Assembly: GCA_023425455.1 (NCBI GenBank)
Contig: JAFACP010000169.1
Location: forward strand, 1-9,029
Direction of reading: 5' to 3'
Source of the DNA: Pseudomonadota bacterium
GTDB taxonomy: Bacteria > Pseudomonadota > Gammaproteobacteria > Enterobacterales > Enterobacteriaceae
Length of the DNA: 9,029 nucleotides
A program made the translations under genes and the position numbers. The notes under the pieces were generated by a model that saw only the letters and a program-made list of their open reading frames with translations, made no database searches and was not told the DNA's origin. This document shows positions 1 through 7,586 of this stretch, one piece after another. The first letter of the stretch is position 1. Every line of letters starts with the position of its first letter.

Positions 1-146
1 ATCCACACCGGGCCATCATCCGGTCTGCAGGCAAGCGTGGCAGCAAGGGATGCCGCCCGTTGTTCCGCCGACCAGAGAAGCGATTCCTCAATAGCACCAA
101 ATGCCGTCTTACAATCTGCCTTCATTAAGAAATCACGCGTTAACAC
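1..146 (-). CDS. chaC: ChaC, glutathione-specific gamma-glutamylcyclotransferase, N-terminal part only
   Basis: Reading leftward from a GTG at 146-144 gives 48 complete codons (VLTRDFLMKADCKTAFGAIE and onward, reaching RPDDGPVW) before the window ends. This matches the N-terminus of E. coli ChaC as I remember it, which starts MITRDFLMNADCKTAFG. The GTG was chosen because a GGAGG (157-153) sits six bases upstream and the extent agrees with E. coli; an internal in-frame ATG at 125-123 is the alternative. ChaC-family enzymes cleave glutathione to 5-oxoproline and Cys-Gly in the cytoplasm. The cyclotransferase YGSL motif would begin only a few residues after the cut, so no catalytic residue is visible. 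The gene follows chaB on the same strand after a 160-base gap, consistent with a chaB-chaC unit. Identity is confident; function rests on the family. Confidence 0.9.
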   Translation of the reverse strand, partial: MLTRDFLMKADCKTAFGAIEESLLWSAEQRAASLAATLACRPDDGPVW

Positions 147-306
147 TTTGCACCTCCGCCACTGCATGCTTCCCTGCGACATCTTTTGCGCCTTCCCGGC
201 ATGACGTGCGTTCTTTTAGCCGCACCGGATAGACGATAAGCAATTCGCGGGCCAGTTGCAACACGGCGCCGGTGCCAGCAGCCGCTGATAAGAGGACTGA
301 GCTGGG

Positions 307-537
307 CTACGGCTTTTTATGCCACTTATCGTCGTCGCCCTTTTGATAGTCATGTTTTACCGCAGCCCACGCGACCTTATGCGCCGTCTCTTCCCGACTG
401 GCATCGTCGCGCCGGTCGTCTTTGTCTTTATATTGCGCCCAGGCGCTGTTAAATGCCTCTTTGTAGATATCCTGAGCGTGAGATGGCAGCACGTTCTGAA
501 CACTGTCGGGTAATTGCCGTTTGGTTTTGTAGGGCAT
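307..537 (-). CDS. chaB: ChaB, small putative regulator of the ChaA cation antiporter
   Basis: This encodes a 76-residue, highly charged soluble protein, MPYKTKRQLPDSVQNVLPSH at the start and KGDDDKWHKKP at the end. It is near-identical to E. coli ChaB (76 aa) as recalled, including the HAQDIYKEAFNSAW helix (20-33) and the DDRRDDASREETAHKVAW stretch (40-57). Two ATGs are adjacent, at 540-538 and 537-535. The second is preferred because GAGAGG ends two bases before the first ATG (too close) and five before the second, and it gives the E. coli length. ChaB is annotated as a regulator of ChaA from genetic position and structure; its biochemical role is not well established. It is transcribed divergently from chaA and upstream of chaC. 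The frame stays open for 57 codons past the TAG stop (see findings). Confidence 0.95.
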   Translation of the reverse strand: MPYKTKRQLPDSVQNVLPSHAQDIYKEAFNSAWAQYKDKDDRRDDASREETAHKVAWAAVKHDYQKGDDDKWHKKP

Positions 538-578
538 CATAACCTCTCTTTTTCTCTAAAAGAGTAAGTGTGGACCAC

Positions 579-594
579 GATAACCACGGTTACC
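579..594. promoter_or_regulatory. Imperfect inverted repeat in the chaB leader
   Basis: GATAACCACGGTTACC is a near-palindrome whose arms GATAACC and GGTTACC differ at one symmetric position. It lies 42-57 bases upstream of the chaB start, inside the likely 5' leader. It could be a protein-binding site or a small RNA hairpin with a four-base loop. I do not recognise a matching regulator. Confidence 0.2.
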
Positions 595-600
595 AGCTCA

Positions 601-615
601 TGCTAATTATCATCA
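601..615. promoter_or_regulatory. Fur-box-like palindrome between chaB and chaA
   Basis: TGCTAATTATCATCA matches the 7-1-7 Fur consensus TGATAATNATTATCA at 12 of 14 defined positions; the two mismatches lie at symmetric positions 3 and 11. It is 64-78 bases upstream of the chaB start and about 160 bases upstream of the chaA -10 element, so control of chaBC is more likely than of chaA. AT-rich intergenic DNA produces such matches by chance, and I recall no firmly documented Fur control of cha genes. Confidence 0.35.
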
Positions 616-636
616 TTTAGAAAACGTTAATCACCT

Positions 637-665
637 GTTATATAGGCTTTATTTACACAATAACG
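637..665 (-). promoter_or_regulatory. Candidate chaB promoter
   Basis: On the minus strand TATAAC (642-637) is a 5/6 match to a sigma70 -10 element. The hexamer 17 bases upstream, CGTTAT (665-660), is a poor -35. Transcription would begin near 630, leaving a leader of about 90 bases that contains the Fur-like site and the 579-594 dyad. This is the best -10 I see upstream of chaB, but the weak -35 makes it tentative. Confidence 0.3.
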
Positions 666-750
666 CTTACTTTTAGTCATTAAGATGGCATTACCGCGCA
701 AAGGGTAAAATTAGGTAAAAATAAAACGTTGCACAACGAGATCTGTTAAC

Positions 751-779
751 GTAACGGCCTCAAAAATTCTATCTATAAT
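751..779 (+). promoter_or_regulatory. Candidate chaA promoter with perfect -10
   Basis: TATAAT at 774-779 is a perfect -10 hexamer. With a 17-base spacer the -35 would be GTAACG (751-756), only 3/6, so an activator or a different spacing may be used. Transcription would start near 786 and give a leader of about 23 bases, just enough for the chaA ribosome site. GTTAACG occurs at 745-751 and again at 793-799, flanking the promoter; I attach no function to this repeat. Confidence 0.5.
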
Positions 780-808
780 GACAAGCACCTGCGTTAACGG
801 AGAAGCTC

Positions 809-1909
809 ATGACAGCAGCACACGAGGCGGTGAAAACCCGCCACAAGGAGACATCGCTTATTTTCCCGCTTCTGGCACTGGCCGTGCTGCTCTTCTGGGG
901 AAGCAGTCAGTCACTGCCGGTGGTTGTTGGAATTAACATTCTGGCGCTGGTGGGAATTTTAACCAGCGCCTTCAGCGTGGTTCGCCATGCGGACGTATTA
1001 GCCCACCGTCTGGGCGAGCCGTACGGTTCATTGATTCTCAGTCTTTCGGTGGTGATCCTTGAGGTCAGCCTGATTTCCGCCCTGATGGCGACGGGAGATG
1101 CCGCGCCAACGCTGATGCGCGACACGCTTTACTCGATCATTATGATTGTCACCGGCGGTCTGGTGGGCTTTTCACTGCTGATGGGCGGGCGTAAATTCGC
1201 TACCCAGTATATGAATCTGTTTGGCATTAAGCAGTATCTGATCGCCCTGTTCCCGCTGGCCATTATTGTGCTGGTCTTTCCGATGGCGCTGCCGGGTGCG
1301 AATTTCACCACCGCGCAAGCCCTGCTGGTTGCCCTGATTTCGGCGGCCATGTACGGCGTGTTCCTGCTTATCCAGACCAAAACCCATCAGAGCCTGTTTG
1401 TCTATGAGCATGAAGATGACAGCGACGATGACGACCCGCACCACGGTAAACCGTCAGCCCACAGCAGCGCGTGGCACACCGTCTGGCTGATCGTTCATCT
1501 GATTGCGGTTATTGCGGTGACCAAAATGAACGCCATTCCGCTGGAGACACTGTTGACGGAGATGAACGCGCCGGTGGCGTTTACCGGCTTCCTGGTCGCC
1601 CTGCTTATTCTCTCGCCTGAAGGACTTGGCGCATTGAGAGCCGTGCTCAACAACCAGGTTCAGCGCGCAATGAACCTGTTTTTCGGCTCCGTGCTGGCGA
1701 CCATTTCCCTTACCGTGCCGGTGGTTACGCTGATTGCGTTTATGACCGGCAACGAGCTCCAGTTCGCCCTCGGCGCGCCAGAGATGATCGTGATGGTTGC
1801 CTCGCTGGTGCTGTGTCAGATCTCCTTCTCCACCGGGCGGACCAACGTGCTTAACGGCACGGCGCATCTGGCGCTGTTTGCCGCCTATTTGATGACCATC
1901 TTTGCCTGA
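809..1909 (+). CDS. chaA: ChaA, Ca2+/Na+/K+:H+ antiporter of the inner membrane
   Basis: The 366-residue hydrophobic protein has the same length as E. coli ChaA and is nearly identical to it from memory. It belongs to the CaCA superfamily and exports Ca2+, Na+ and K+ in exchange for protons, mainly at alkaline pH. Both inverted-repeat signature segments are visible: GEPYGSLILSLSVVILEVSL (69-88) with glutamate 85, and FLVALLILSPEGLGAL (261-276) with glutamate 271, the acidic residues expected to bind the ion. An acidic loop, EHEDDSDDDD (200-209) followed by PHHGKPSAH, separates the two halves and is a likely cation-sensing or binding segment. About ten or eleven membrane segments are apparent. 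The ATG is preceded by GGAGA (799-803) five bases upstream. It stands alone on its strand, divergent from chaBC, and ends at the terminator shared with kdsA. Confidence 0.97.
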   Translation: MTAAHEAVKTRHKETSLIFPLLALAVLLFWGSSQSLPVVVGINILALVGILTSAFSVVRHADVLAHRLGEPYGSLILSLSVVILEVSLISALMATGDAAPTLMRDTLYSIIMIVTGGLVGFSLLMGGRKFATQYMNLFGIKQYLIALFPLAIIVLVFPMALPGANFTTAQALLVALISAAMYGVFLLIQTKTHQSLFVYEHEDDSDDDDPHHGKPSAHSSAWHTVWLIVHLIAVIAVTKMNAIPLETLLTEMNAPVAFTGFLVALLILSPEGLGALRAVLNNQVQRAMNLFFGSVLATISLTVPVVTLIAFMTGNELQFALGAPEMIVMVASLVLCQISFSTGRTNVLNGTAHLALFAAYLMTIFA

Positions 1910-1935
1910 GCGCGGCAGGCCAGCTTTCCTGATGC

Positions 1936-1967
1936 GATAAAAAAACCCGCCGAAGCGGGTTTTTTTA

Positions 1968-1969
<2 letters not shown>
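1936..1969. terminator. Bidirectional intrinsic terminator between chaA and kdsA
   Basis: Arms GATAAAAAAACCCGC (1936-1950) and GCGGGTTTTTTTATC (1955-1969) are perfect complements around a CGAA loop. The CCCGC/GCGGG stem is followed by seven T on the plus strand (1960-1966) and, reading leftward, by seven T on the minus strand (complement of 1939-1945). It can therefore stop both the chaA transcript and the long hemA-kdsA transcript. The kdsA stop codon (1970-1968) overlaps the right arm. Confidence 0.93.
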
Positions 1970-2831
<862 letters not shown>

Positions 2832-2858
2832 TTATTCAGGTGTGATTCGGAAAGAGAA

Positions 2859-3668
2859 TTAATGCAATGTAATGTGTTTGTGCGAGATAGCGTTAATCTG
2901 CGCGCGGATCATTTCGCTGATCGGGTCTTCCGGACACTGCTCAACGAAATAGCTTAAGTCATTCAGCGCCACGTGCTCGCAGTCGAGCTGGGCGTAAATC
3001 AGGCCGCGGTCGCGAATTTCATACGGATCTTCCGGGTTAAACTGCAGCAGCACCTCGCTGGCTCGCAGCGCCAGCTCCATCTGCCGCTCTTCCATCAGCG
3101 CGGACTTCAGGGTGTCCAGCAGCTTGCGGATCACCTCCGCGTTATCCGCTTCATCCAGATCTTCATTGAACAGCTCAGCCACCGGGCTAATATTGCCTTT
3201 CAGCCACACGTCGAGCGTATGCTCATCCAGCGTGTCGCCATTAAATGGATTGATTAACCACATCTCGCCGTCAAGCCACTCGGCGCGCAGGATCATCTGC
3301 GTCGGGAAGATGACGGGCACCAGCGGAATATCAAGACGGTGGGCAACCCACAGCAGGACAGCCCCCAGCGCCACGGCGCTGCCCTGACGGTTTTTTAAGA
3401 CCTGGTCCAGCCACAGCGCGTCGGACAGGCGGTACACGCCGCGGGTATCGCAGAAACCCCATTCACCGTAGAAAAGCTCGACCAGCTTTTCCAGTTGCCA
3501 GTCCTGCGGGCGTGCCTGATTGATCTCTTCCCGCGCCAGGCTGACCAGATTCTCCAGCTCATCGTAGACATACTGCGACGTAAAATCGTCGCGGATCATC
3601 TCCGAAATCAGGATCATTCCATCGCAAAGCGGCACTTTGTTAAATTCGAAATCGGCTAAGGATCTCAT
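2859..3668 (-). CDS. sirB1: SirB1 family protein (transglutaminase-like plus TPR region)
   Basis: This 269-residue soluble protein matches E. coli SirB1 (YchA) in length and almost throughout in sequence (MRSLADFEFNKVPLC start, AHK/SHKH-type end). Residues about 40-160 resemble the transglutaminase-like core of the family: RGVYRLSDALWLDQVL (76-91), NRQGSAVALGAVLLWVAHRL (93-112), IFPTQMILR (120-128) and WLINPFNGDTL (137-147). Residues about 190-260 look like TPR-type helices (LRASEVLLQFNPEDPYEIRD, then a second helical pair). The usual Cys/His/Asp triad appears not to be present. The ATG at 3668 lies three bases after the sirB2 stop, and a GGGG in the sirB2 tail can serve as its ribosome site. 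The name comes from a Salmonella study of invasion-gene control; no molecular activity is established. Identity is secure, function unknown. Confidence 0.93.
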   Translation of the reverse strand: MRSLADFEFNKVPLCDGMILISEMIRDDFTSQYVYDELENLVSLAREEINQARPQDWQLEKLVELFYGEWGFCDTRGVYRLSDALWLDQVLKNRQGSAVALGAVLLWVAHRLDIPLVPVIFPTQMILRAEWLDGEMWLINPFNGDTLDEHTLDVWLKGNISPVAELFNEDLDEADNAEVIRKLLDTLKSALMEERQMELALRASEVLLQFNPEDPYEIRDRGLIYAQLDCEHVALNDLSYFVEQCPEDPISEMIRAQINAISHKHITLH

Positions 3669-3671
3669 GAC

Positions 3672-4064
3672 TTACCCCAGTAACGGTATTCTTGTGGTGG
3701 CGAGTTTAATGATGATGTACAGCACCACCAGACCCAGCATAAAGGCAATGAAGCCGGTTTGCTGGCTGCGCGGACGATGACGTCCAAGCGCGATAAAACC
3801 CAAAACGATGTAGATGATAACGCCAAACAGCTTTTCAGTCAGCCATGCGCCTTTATCAGTAAATGGCAGATAGCCGCTCTGCCACATCAGGCCTGCGCCC
3901 GACAGAAACAGCAGCGTATCAATACAGTGCGGCGCGACGCGCACCCAGCGCGCATTAATGCGCGGGTTGCTGCTGTAGCGCCAGCCGTAGCGGAGGATGA
4001 AAAAGCCGATGGTTAAGGCCACGCAGATAAGGTGCACGCCGAGCAGTAGCGTAAACAGACTCAT
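3672..4064 (-). CDS. sirB2: SirB2 family inner-membrane protein
   Basis: A 130-residue hydrophobic protein with four predicted membrane segments, at about 3-25, 45-65, 78-95 and 101-122. Conserved-looking features include the arginine-rich loop LRYGWRY...NARWVRVAPH (24-46), a DTLL in segment 2 (49-52), YLPFTDKGAWLTEKLFG (65-81) and the C-terminal IIIKLATTRIPLLG (117-130), which closely resembles E. coli SirB2. The start chosen is the ATG at 4064-4062, which overlaps the prmC TGA as ATGA, has GGGG (4076-4073) eight bases upstream and gives the usual 130 residues; an in-frame GTG at 4070 lies too close to that GGGG. The overlap implies translation coupled to prmC. The function of the family is not established. 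Its location inside an essential operon, and pairing with sirB1, suggest the two act together. Confidence 0.92.
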   Translation of the reverse strand: MSLFTLLLGVHLICVALTIGFFILRYGWRYSSNPRINARWVRVAPHCIDTLLFLSGAGLMWQSGYLPFTDKGAWLTEKLFGVIIYIVLGFIALGRHRPRSQQTGFIAFMLGLVVLYIIIKLATTRIPLLG

Positions 4065-4891
4065 GACCACTGCCCCAGCGTCAGGCGTTCGTTGCCGCCG
4101 TAGTCACGGCAGGTTTCCACCGCGCGGTACCCCGCGCGGGCAAACAGGCCGCGAACCGCCTCTCCCTGCGTCCAGCCGTGCTCCACCAGTAACCAGCCGC
4201 CGGGCAGCAGATACTGACGTGACGTTGTCACGATAAAATCAAGATCCGCCAGACCCTGATTTGCCGCCACCAGCGCCGTCAACGGTTCGAAGCGCACGTC
4301 GCCCTGTGCCAGATGCGGATCATCTTCGTCGATATAGGGCGGATTACTGACAATCATCGCATAGCTACAGCCCGCCAGGGCGCTAAACCAGCTGCTTTGG
4401 CGTACCGTCACGTTATCCATCTTCAGACGCACCACGTTGCGTTGCGCAAGCGCCACCGCGTCCGGCATCACGTCAACGGCGGTCAGGGCGCAGTCGGGAC
4501 GTTCACTGGCGAGCGCCAGCGCAATCGCGCCGGTGCCGGTGCCGAGATCGAGAATATGACAGCCCTGCGCCGGTAACCGCGCCAGCGCCTGCTCCACCAG
4601 ACACTCGGTGTCCGGGCGCGGGATCAGCGTCGCCGCCGAGACGTACAGCGGTAACGACCAGAACTCGCGCTCGCCAACCAGATGCGCCACCGGCTCTCCG
4701 GTTTTACGTCGGGCCAGCAGCGTCGCAAGCTGTGTCTGCTGCTCAGCGCTCAGCAGCGTCTCACCGAAGGCAAGCTGGTATGTGCGCGGTTTGCCCGTCA
4801 CATGCTCCAGCAGGATTTCGGCGTCGCGCTTCGGGCTTTCGGATGACGAAAGCTCACTGGCGGCATGGCGTAACCAGTGCTGAAAATCCAT
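4061..4891 (-). CDS. prmC: PrmC (HemK), peptide chain release factor N5-glutamine methyltransferase
   Basis: PrmC uses S-adenosylmethionine to methylate the glutamine of the GGQ motif in release factors 1 and 2, which is needed for efficient peptide release. The 276 residues fit the family (277 in E. coli). Residues 1-85 form the helical N-terminal domain that holds the release factor. The methyltransferase domain follows, with the AdoMet loop DLGTGTG (115-121), an acidic residue at AVDVMPDA (138-145) and the NPPY motif (183-186), which cradles the substrate glutamine, followed by RFEPLTALVA (200-209). The ATG at 4891-4889 shares one base with the prfA stop (TAATG), so it is translationally coupled to its own substrate gene. 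The old name hemK reflects an early, mistaken heme-pathway role. The 3' end overlaps sirB2 by four bases. Confidence 0.97.
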   Translation of the reverse strand: MDFQHWLRHAASELSSSESPKRDAEILLEHVTGKPRTYQLAFGETLLSAEQQTQLATLLARRKTGEPVAHLVGEREFWSLPLYVSAATLIPRPDTECLVEQALARLPAQGCHILDLGTGTGAIALALASERPDCALTAVDVMPDAVALAQRNVVRLKMDNVTVRQSSWFSALAGCSYAMIVSNPPYIDEDDPHLAQGDVRFEPLTALVAANQGLADLDFIVTTSRQYLLPGGWLLVEHGWTQGEAVRGLFARAGYRAVETCRDYGGNERLTLGQWS

Positions 4892-5973
4892 TATTCCTGC
4901 TCGGACAACGCCGCCAGCTGGTCGGCCTGGTATTCCTGCACGATAGGCTCAATCAACATATCGAGCTTGCCTTCCATCGTCTCATCCAGACGGTACAGCG
5001 TCAGGTTGATACGGTGGTCAGTCACGCGCCCCTGGGGGAAGTTATAGGTGCGGTTACGATCGCTGCGATCGCCGCTGCCCAGCAGGTTACGCCGGGTCGA
5101 GGCTTCCGCCTGCTGACGCTTCGCGGCTTCCGCCGCATGGATACGCGCCCCCAGCACGGACAACGCTTTGGCCTTGTTTTTATGCTGAGAACGTTCATCC
5201 TGGCACTCCACCACGATGCCGGTCGGCAGGTGGGTAATACGGATAGCGGAGTCGGTGGTGTTCACGTGCTGGCCCCCGGCACCGGATGAGCGGAAGGTAT
5301 CAATACGCAGATCCGCCGGATTGATGTCCGGCATTTCTGCCTCCGGCAGCTCCGGCATCACGGCAACGGTACAGGCGGAGGTGTGAATACGTCCCTGAGA
5401 CTCCGTCGCCGGAACGCGCTGCACACGATGGCCGCCGGATTCGAACTTCAGCCGGCCATACACGCCCTCACCGCTGATTTTGGCAATCACCTCTTTAAAG
5501 CCGCCATGCTCACCTTCGCTGGCGCTCATGATCTCCACACGCCAGCGGCGGGACTCCGCATAGCGGCTGTACATACGGAACAGGTCGCCGGCAAACAGCG
5601 CCGCTTCGTCACCGCCGGTACCGGCGCGGACTTCAACAAAGGCATTGCGCTCATCGTCCGGATCTTTTGGCAGCAGCAGAACCTGCAGCTGTTGCTCCAT
5701 CTCCTCCGCACGGACTTTGGCATCCTGCAGCTCTTCCTGCGCCATTTCGCGCATTTCCGGATCATCAAGCATCAGCTGCGCGGTTTCGATGTCCTCCTGG
5801 ACCTGTCGCCAGTCGGTAAAACATTTAGACACATCACTTAACTGCGCGTATTCGCGCGACAGCGCGCGAAAACGTTCCTGGTCTGCAATGGTCCCGGCAT
5901 CGCCGAGCAACGCCTGTACTTCTTCATGGCGCTCGTGCAGAGCTTCCAGTTTGGCGACAATAGAAGGCTTCAT
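4891..5973 (-). CDS. prfA: Peptide chain release factor 1 (RF1)
   Basis: RF1 recognises UAG and UAA in the ribosomal A site and triggers hydrolysis of peptidyl-tRNA. Length is 360 residues, as in E. coli. Visible features are a charged coiled-coil-like N-terminal domain 1 (1-105), [20 protein letters not shown] (109-128), the codon-reading tripeptide PAT (188-190, the PxT form that marks RF1 rather than RF2) in [20 protein letters not shown], and the catalytic GGQ (233-235) in [18 protein letters not shown]. Glutamine 235 is the PrmC target. No internal frameshift of the prfB type is seen. It lies 42 bases after hemA and overlaps prmC by one base, so it is probably transcribed with both. The ribosome site is weak: AAGG ends about 14 bases before the ATG. 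Confidence 0.98.
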   Translation of the reverse strand: MKPSIVAKLEALHERHEEVQALLGDAGTIADQERFRALSREYAQLSDVSKCFTDWRQVQEDIETAQLMLDDPEMREMAQEELQDAKVRAEEMEQQLQVLLLPKDPDDERNAFVEVRAGTGGDEAALFAGDLFRMYSRYAESRRWRVEIMSASEGEHGGFKEVIAKISGEGVYGRLKFESGGHRVQRVPATESQGRIHTSACTVAVMPELPEAEMPDINPADLRIDTFRSSGAGGQHVNTTDSAIRITHLPTGIVVECQDERSQHKNKAKALSVLGARIHAAEAAKRQQAEASTRRNLLGSGDRSDRNRTYNFPQGRVTDHRINLTLYRLDETMEGKLDMLIEPIVQEYQADQLAALSEQE

Positions 5974-6015
5974 AGGCGTAAGTGCACCTTAGTAATAGAA
6001 AATGGGTATGTGGCG

Positions 6016-7272
6016 CTATTCCAGCCCGAGGCTGTTGCGCAGAATGGTCAGGCGTTCATCGTCCCCGTCACGGGCAGCCTGCTGAAGAGATTTCGTTGGC
6101 GCATGGATCAGACGGTTGGTCAGTTTCCAGGCCAGATCCTGCATAATGGCTTGCGCATCGCCGCCCTGCTCAAGCGCCGCCAGCGCTTTGGCCGTCAGAT
6201 CGTCACGCACCTGTTCCGCCTGCCCGCGATACTCGCGGATCGTCTCGCTGACGCTTTGCGCGCGCAGCCAGGCCATAAACTCGCTGGTTTCCTGCTCGAC
6301 AATCGTTTCCGCCTGAACCGCCGCCGCTTTACGCTGGGCAAGGTTATGCGAAATGATGCTCTGCAGGTCATCCACGCTGTACAGGTAGGCGTTCGCCAGT
6401 TTGCCGACTTCCGGTTCGACATCGCGAGGAACCGCGATATCCACCAGCAGCACCGGCTGATTACGACGCGATTTCAGCGCCCGTTCAACCATCCCTTTGC
6501 CGATAACCGGCAGCGGGCTGGCGGTAGAACTGATGATGATATCCGCCTCTTTCAGGCGTTCATCGATGTCGCTCAGGGCAATCACTTCGGCACCCACTTC
6601 ATCGGCCAGAACCTGAGCACGCTCGCGGGTGCGGTTGGCGATGATCATCTTATTGACCTTGTGCTCGCGCAAATGCCGCGCCACCAGCTCGATGGTTTCT
6701 CCGGCGCCAACCAGCAGCACGGTGACCGTCGACAGCGATTCAAAAATCTGGCGCGCCAGAGTACAGGCCGCGAAGGCAACGGAAACCGCACTGGCACCAA
6801 TGTCGGTTTCGGTTCGCACCCGCTTCGCCACTGAGAAGGATTTCTGGAACATACGCTCCAGCTCGCTGGCCTTAAGATGCCCTTTCTGGGAGTCGGCAAA
6901 GGCTTTTTTGACCTGACCGAGGATCTGCGGCTCGCCCAGCACCAGTGAGTCAAGACCGCTGGCAACCCGCATAAGGTGGCTCACCGCATCGTTGTCCTGA
7001 TGCCAGTACACGCTTTTGCGCAGCTCCTCTTCGTTCAGATTGTGGTAATCACACAGCCAGCGGATCAGCGCCTCGTGCAGGTTCTCCTGCTCTTCAACGC
7101 TGAGGTACAGCTCGGTACGGTTGCACGTCGACAACACCACGCCACCCTGCACCATCGGCTGGGCCAGCAGACTGTCCAGCGCCAGGTCGAGCGTCTCCGG
7201 CGAAAACGCAACGCGTTCTCGCAACGATACCGGGGCTGTTTTGTGGTTGATACCGAGTGCTAAAAGGGTCAT
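6016..7272 (-). CDS. hemA: Glutamyl-tRNA reductase (GluTR)
   Basis: HemA reduces glutamyl-tRNA(Glu) with NADPH to glutamate-1-semialdehyde, the committed step of tetrapyrrole synthesis by the C5 route. Starting at the ATG 7272-7270 gives 418 residues beginning [20 protein letters not shown], the E. coli length and N-terminus. The catalytic cysteine 50 lies in STCNRTE (48-54). A conserved segment [19 protein letters not shown] spans 104-122, the Rossmann loop [13 protein letters not shown] is at 189-201 with ANRTRERA (212-219), and the C-terminal dimerisation domain covers about 310-418. The E. coli N-terminus serves as a degradation signal for heme-controlled proteolysis by Lon and ClpAP, and it is essentially unchanged here. 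The frame stays open 16 codons upstream to tandem ATGs at 7320 and 7317, but that extension has no family counterpart. No clear Shine-Dalgarno precedes either start. It is the first gene of the six-gene cluster. Confidence 0.98.
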   Translation of the reverse strand: MTLLALGINHKTAPVSLRERVAFSPETLDLALDSLLAQPMVQGGVVLSTCNRTELYLSVEEQENLHEALIRWLCDYHNLNEEELRKSVYWHQDNDAVSHLMRVASGLDSLVLGEPQILGQVKKAFADSQKGHLKASELERMFQKSFSVAKRVRTETDIGASAVSVAFAACTLARQIFESLSTVTVLLVGAGETIELVARHLREHKVNKMIIANRTRERAQVLADEVGAEVIALSDIDERLKEADIIISSTASPLPVIGKGMVERALKSRRNQPVLLVDIAVPRDVEPEVGKLANAYLYSVDDLQSIISHNLAQRKAAAVQAETIVEQETSEFMAWLRAQSVSETIREYRGQAEQVRDDLTAKALAALEQGGDAQAIMQDLAWKLTNRLIHAPTKSLQQAARDGDDERLTILRNSLGLE

Positions 7273-7363
7273 GTGAGCGGGAGTAGTACCAGCGTTAATA
7301 AGGTTAGCAGCAGGCATCATACAGGATGCGCGAGATCAATAAAAGAGACTGCCCCCTTTCGGA

Positions 7364-7392
7364 GTAATAGGTTAGCACCGTCATACTGTACG
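7364..7392 (-). promoter_or_regulatory. Candidate hemA promoter
   Basis: On the minus strand TATTAC (7369-7364, 4/6) lies 17 bases after CGTACA (7392-7387), which matches the last three bases of TTGACA. Transcription would begin near 7357, giving a leader of about 85 bases. E. coli hemA is known to have two upstream promoters, and I recall the nearer one starting at about this distance. The hexamers are weak, in keeping with a regulated promoter, so the call is tentative. Confidence 0.35.
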
Positions 7393-7478
7393 CTGCAGGC
7401 CCGTTGGCGGCGAACGCTCTTCCCGGTCAGCTCGTCATGGATAATAACGGCGATCCGCTCTCCTGCCGCCGGCGTGAT

Positions 7479-7507
7479 TTAAGGTATGCACAACGCTTTG
7501 AGATAAT
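7479..7507 (+). promoter_or_regulatory. Candidate lolB promoter (extended -10)
   Basis: GATAAT (7502-7507, 5/6) is preceded by TG at 7499-7500 with one base between, forming an extended -10. The -35 position 17 bases upstream reads TTAAGG (7479-7484, 3/6). The leader would be about 75 bases. A second -10-like TATAAC at 7551-7556 has no good -35 at normal spacing, although GTGACA (7521-7526) lies 24 bases before it. Confidence 0.35.
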
Positions 7508-7586
7508 TTGAACGTAGACGGTGACACTGCGGGACGCTAGCATTAACAGCTATAACTGCAACGTATCTCAAGGATTTGTCATTATC

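Larger units (their letters stand above)
7273..7586. other. Divergent control region between hemA and lolB
   Basis: This 314-base stretch holds no gene I can support. It must carry promoters for hemA (leftward) and lolB (rightward); candidates are listed separately. A GC-rich palindrome CGCCGGCG sits at 7467-7474. A second possible hemA -10, TATGAT (7321-7316), lacks a good -35. Short open frames here, for example a 24-codon one from ATG 7437, lack a ribosome site. I see no intrinsic terminator or RNA gene. Confidence 0.6.

Noticed and set aside
180..290. Possible REP/BIME element in the chaB-chaC spacer (GCCGCACCGGATAGACGATAAGC and nearby GGCGCC)
   Set aside because: Only fragments resemble the REP consensus. 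There is no paired GCC-GGC stem of the right form, and the GC-rich inverted repeat near 265-276 lacks a U tract for a terminator.
4732..5289. A 185-codon plus-strand open frame opposite prmC and prfA
   Set aside because: It spans the junction of two confirmed minus-strand genes and shows no domain, so it is a shadow frame.
5926..6834. A 302-codon plus-strand open frame opposite hemA and the prfA start
   Set aside because: Its length follows from GC-rich codon bias of hemA on the other strand. Its sequence is Arg/Gln/His-rich and resembles no family, and the opposing hemA frame is unmistakable.
7273..7482. A 69-codon plus-strand open frame in the hemA-lolB spacer
   Set aside because: It starts one base beyond the hemA ATG on the opposite strand, covers the hemA promoter area, has Ser/Arg-rich composition and no recognisable similarity.
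7521..7586. Upstream GTG start adding 22 residues to LolB
   Set aside because: It would put a polar stretch before the lipoprotein signal, has no good ribosome site, and has no counterpart in the E. coli protein.
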